Source: Nitrosomonadales bacterium (lineage in GTDB: Bacteria; Pseudomonadota; Gammaproteobacteria; Burkholderiales; Gallionellaceae). Taken from it: a DNA stretch of 64,000 nucleotides. Made by a program: the position numbers and the translations under genes. This document shows, one piece after another, positions 61,857 through 64,000 of this stretch. The notes beneath the pieces were generated by a model that saw nothing but the letters and a program-made list of their open reading frames with translations, had not been told where the DNA came from and searched no databases. The stretch's first letter is position 1. Every line of letters begins with the position of its first letter. Where the stretch lies: the NCBI GenBank assembly GCA_016208015.1, contig JACQYW010000012.1, positions 372,001 through 436,000 on the forward strand. The letters run 5' to 3'.

Positions 61857-62629
61857 GGATCGCGCTGGGAGTGGAATATGACGGCAGTGCATACAACGGC
61901 TGGCAGAGCCAGCCCGACGTGCCGAACGTGCAGGACGCCTTGCAGGCGGCATTGAGCGGCATCGCGGGCGAGAGTATCGCCATTCTGGCCGCGGGACGCA
62001 CCGACACCGGCGTGCATGCGCTGGAGCAGGTCATCCATTTCGACACCGCAGTCGAGCGACCGCTCGGTGCCTGGGTGCGCGGTGTGAACGCGTTATTGCC
62101 CAAAGACATCGCCGTGCTGTGGGCGCATCCGGTCCCGGACGAATTCCACGCGCGTTTTTCGGCACAGGCGCGCAGTTACCAGTATGTGCTCATCAACCGG
62201 CCGTCGCGCAGCGCGGTGCATCACGGCAAGGTCGGCTGGTTCCACTTGCCGCTGGATGTGGCGGCGATGCGCGAAGCTGCACAGTATCTGCTGGGCGAGC
62301 ACGATTTCAGCGCGTTCCGCTCTTCGCAATGCCAAGCCAAGACCCCGCTGAAGAACCTCGCACAGCTCGATATCCGGCAACAGGGCGACACCATCATCTT
62401 CGATCTGACCGCCAATGCCTTCCTGCACCACATGGTGCGCAATATCCTCGGCTGCCTGCTGCACGTGGGCAAGGGCAAACATCCGCCGCACTGGGTGCGC
62501 GAGGTGCTGGAGGGCGCCGACCGCAAGTTCGCCGCACCGACCTTCGCCCCGGATGGCCTGTATCTGCGCCACATCACCTATGACAAGAAGTGGCGCCTGC
62601 CGCAAGGTACAATGCCACCTCGTTTTTGA
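61853..62629 (+). CDS. truA: tRNA pseudouridine(38-40) synthase TruA
   Basis: 258 residues. It isomerises U38-40 in the tRNA anticodon arm. The catalytic Asp lies in AAGRTDTGVHALEQV. GVEYDGSAYNGWQSQ is the N-terminal signature, and the C-terminal half has FSAFRSSQCQAKTPLKN and FLHHMVRNILGCLLHVG (both conserved). The ATG at 61853 overlaps the upstream stop. trpF follows after 14 bases. Confidence 0.98.
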   Translation: MRIALGVEYDGSAYNGWQSQPDVPNVQDALQAALSGIAGESIAILAAGRTDTGVHALEQVIHFDTAVERPLGAWVRGVNALLPKDIAVLWAHPVPDEFHARFSAQARSYQYVLINRPSRSAVHHGKVGWFHLPLDVAAMREAAQYLLGEHDFSAFRSSQCQAKTPLKNLAQLDIRQQGDTIIFDLTANAFLHHMVRNILGCLLHVGKGKHPPHWVREVLEGADRKFAAPTFAPDGLYLRHITYDKKWRLPQGTMPPRF

Positions 62630-62643
62630 ACTGAATCGCCCCG

Positions 62644-63264
62644 ATGACCAGGATCAAGATTTGCGGCATCACCCGAGAGCAAGACCTGCGTGCAGCAGCG
62701 AGCAGCGGCGCGGACGCGCTCGGTTTGGTGTTCTACGAGAAAAGCCCGCGCCATGTCACGCTGCCGCAAGCGGTGAAGTTGGCGCATGCCGTGCCGCCTT
62801 TTGTGACCGTGGTGGGGCTGTTCGTGAATCCAACTGTCGACTACGTGCGCGAAGTGCTGGCAAAAGTGCCTTTGGATGTGTTGCAGTTCCACGGCGAGGA
62901 AGCTCCCGAATTTTGCCGCCAATTCGGCAAGCCCTACCTGAAGGCGATTCGGGTCAAGGCAGGGGTGGATTTGGTAGAATGCGCGGCTCGCTACGCGGAC
63001 GCCCAAGGCTTGTTGCTCGATGCCTTCGTGGAGGGCACGCAGGGCGGCACGGGAGAATCGTTCGACTGGGCGCTGATCCCGCAGAACCTGCCCTTGCCGG
63101 TGATCATGTCCGGCGGGCTGCATGCGGGCAATGTGGCGGAGGCCATCAGGCGAGTCAGGCCGTACGCGGTGGATGTTTCCAGCGGCGTGGAGGCGAGCAA
63201 AGGGATAAAGGATGCGGCGAAGGTCGCGGCATTCATCAAAGAGGTCAAGAGCATTGAGTTATAA
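62644..63264 (+). CDS. trpF: Phosphoribosylanthranilate isomerase
   Basis: 206 residues. A TIM barrel that catalyses the third step of tryptophan synthesis. [16 protein letters not shown] holds the catalytic Cys, VVGLFVNP and [12 protein letters not shown] are core strands, and [20 protein letters not shown] carries the general acid Asp. [11 protein letters not shown] and [14 protein letters not shown] bind phosphate. It is stand-alone (not fused to TrpC), and the stop overlaps the trpB start. Confidence 0.97.
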   Translation: MTRIKICGITREQDLRAAASSGADALGLVFYEKSPRHVTLPQAVKLAHAVPPFVTVVGLFVNPTVDYVREVLAKVPLDVLQFHGEEAPEFCRQFGKPYLKAIRVKAGVDLVECAARYADAQGLLLDAFVEGTQGGTGESFDWALIPQNLPLPVIMSGGLHAGNVAEAIRRVRPYAVDVSSGVEASKGIKDAAKVAAFIKEVKSIEL

Positions 63265-64000
63265 CTACCCCGACCAGCAAGGTCACTTCGAGCAGTATGG
63301 CGGCATTTACATGGCCGAGACGCTCATCCCCGCCGTGGAAGAGTTGCGCCAGCAGTACCTGCGCTTCCGCGACGATCCCGAATTCAAGGCCGAGTTCGCC
63401 TACGAACTGAAACACTATGTCGGCCGTCCCAGCCCGATCTATCACGCCAAGCGTCTGTCGGAGAGCCTGGGCGGCGCGCAGATCTACCTGAAGCGCGAAG
63501 ACCTCAACCACACCGGCGCGCACAAGATCAACAACGCCATCGGACAGGCGCTGCTTGCCAAGCGCATGGGCAAGAAGCGCGTCATCGCCGAGACCGGCGC
63601 GGGCATGCATGGCGTGGCCACTGCCACCGTGGCGGCGCGCTTCGGCATGGAGTGCATCGTGTACATGGGCGCGGAAGATATCCAGCGCCAGGCACCCAAC
63701 GTGTTTCGCATGAAGCTGCTGGGTGCGACCGTCGTTCCGGTGGAAAGCGGTTCCAAAACGCTCAAGGACGCCTGCAACGAAGCCATTCGCGACTGGGTCA
63801 CCAACGTCGAAAACACCTTTTATATTTTCGGCACGGCGGCGGGTCCGCATCCGTACCCGATGATGGTGCGCGATTTCCAGTGCGTGATCGGCAATGAAGC
63901 AAGGGTGCAGATGCCGGAAATGATCGGACGCCAGCCGGATGCCGTGATCGCCTGCGTCGGCGGTGGTTCCAACGCCATCGGCCTGTTCTATCCCTATATC
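63254..64000 (+). CDS. trpB: Tryptophan synthase beta chain, 3' partial
   Basis: The frame runs off the window after about 249 residues. A PLP enzyme joining indole and serine. The N-terminus reads [20 protein letters not shown], then [20 protein letters not shown], and [20 protein letters not shown] with the PLP Lys. [19 protein letters not shown] has the catalytic-loop residues; [12 protein letters not shown] binds the cofactor phosphate. The start is a TTG at 63254, inside the last codons of trpF; no ATG fits the conserved N-terminus. trpA is expected after the window. Confidence 0.96.
   Translation, partial: MSYNYPDQQGHFEQYGGIYMAETLIPAVEELRQQYLRFRDDPEFKAEFAYELKHYVGRPSPIYHAKRLSESLGGAQIYLKREDLNHTGAHKINNAIGQALLAKRMGKKRVIAETGAGMHGVATATVAARFGMECIVYMGAEDIQRQAPNVFRMKLLGATVVPVESGSKTLKDACNEAIRDWVTNVENTFYIFGTAAGPHPYPMMVRDFQCVIGNEARVQMPEMIGRQPDAVIACVGGGSNAIGLFYPYI

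Noticed and set aside
1-64000. CRISPR arrays, prophage, integrases, insertion-sequence transposases or rRNA genes
   Set aside because: None seen; the GLUG repeats of the exoprotein are coding repeats, and the inverted repeats lack transposase genes.

Overview
The window is chromosomal DNA from a Gram-negative bacterium, most likely a betaproteobacterium close to the Gallionellaceae/Nitrosomonadales (Sideroxydans/Gallionella-like). This placement is an inference. It rests on the block leuC-small gene-leuD-leuB-asd-fimV-truA-trpF-trpB, on CIRCE-free grpE-dnaK-dnaJ with sigma-32-like promoters, on the sulfide:quinone oxidoreductase-type gene, and on many intergenic palindromes typical of these genomes. 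Nearly all DNA is coding and GC-rich, which produces many long antisense frames that are not genes.

Layout. (1) 1-6.7 kb: a two-partner secretion locus with a partial large GLUG/YDG-repeat exoprotein, its POTRA/barrel transporter and an exported double-FecR-domain protein. (2) 6.8-13.5 kb: an AEC permease, two methyltransferases, a small lipoprotein, TrxC, NadC (with a palindromic element inside its coding sequence) and ClpB behind a heat-shock promoter. (3) 13.6-18.7 kb: an ankyrin/class III nucleotide cyclase preceded by a c-di-GMP-I (GEMM) riboswitch, an RlmN/Cfr-like radical SAM enzyme, a LexA/S24-like protein and another radical SAM protein. (4) 18.7-25 kb: an SQR-like flavoprotein with a 53-residue partner, YjbQ, a thioredoxin/HEAT protein, DbpA, a tiny basic protein, a 3'-5' exonuclease and a diguanylate cyclase. 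(5) 25-34.5 kb: a ferredoxin/FNR reductase, a TesA-like esterase, a ClpX paralogue without the zinc domain, a kinase fusion, a LonB-like protease, alanine dehydrogenase and an L,D-transpeptidase. (6) 34.6-43.6 kb: a small cysteine-rich ORF behind a second GEMM riboswitch and a promoter whose spacer is a perfect palindrome, then a lipoprotein, a CorC/HlyC protein, LplT, Alr, a PAS-GGDEF-EAL sensor, tRNA-Arg(CCU), a peroxiredoxin and a membrane protein. (7) 43.7-52.6 kb: Uup, MltC, a GIDE-domain protein with an EF-hand, LemA, and dnaJ-dnaK-grpE. (8) 52.7-64 kb: an MFS permease, the leucine and aspartate-semialdehyde genes, FimV, an EcfT-like protein, TruA, TrpF and partial TrpB.

Themes. c-di-GMP recurs: one diguanylate cyclase, one GGDEF/EAL protein and two c-di-GMP-I riboswitches, one of which apparently controls a different nucleotide cyclase. 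Protein quality control is also prominent: ClpB, DnaK/DnaJ/GrpE, a ClpX-like ATPase and a Lon-like protease. The most interesting regulatory unit is at 34.6-35.03 kb, where a palindromic operator/promoter, a riboswitch and an unrecognised Cys-rich small protein are stacked.
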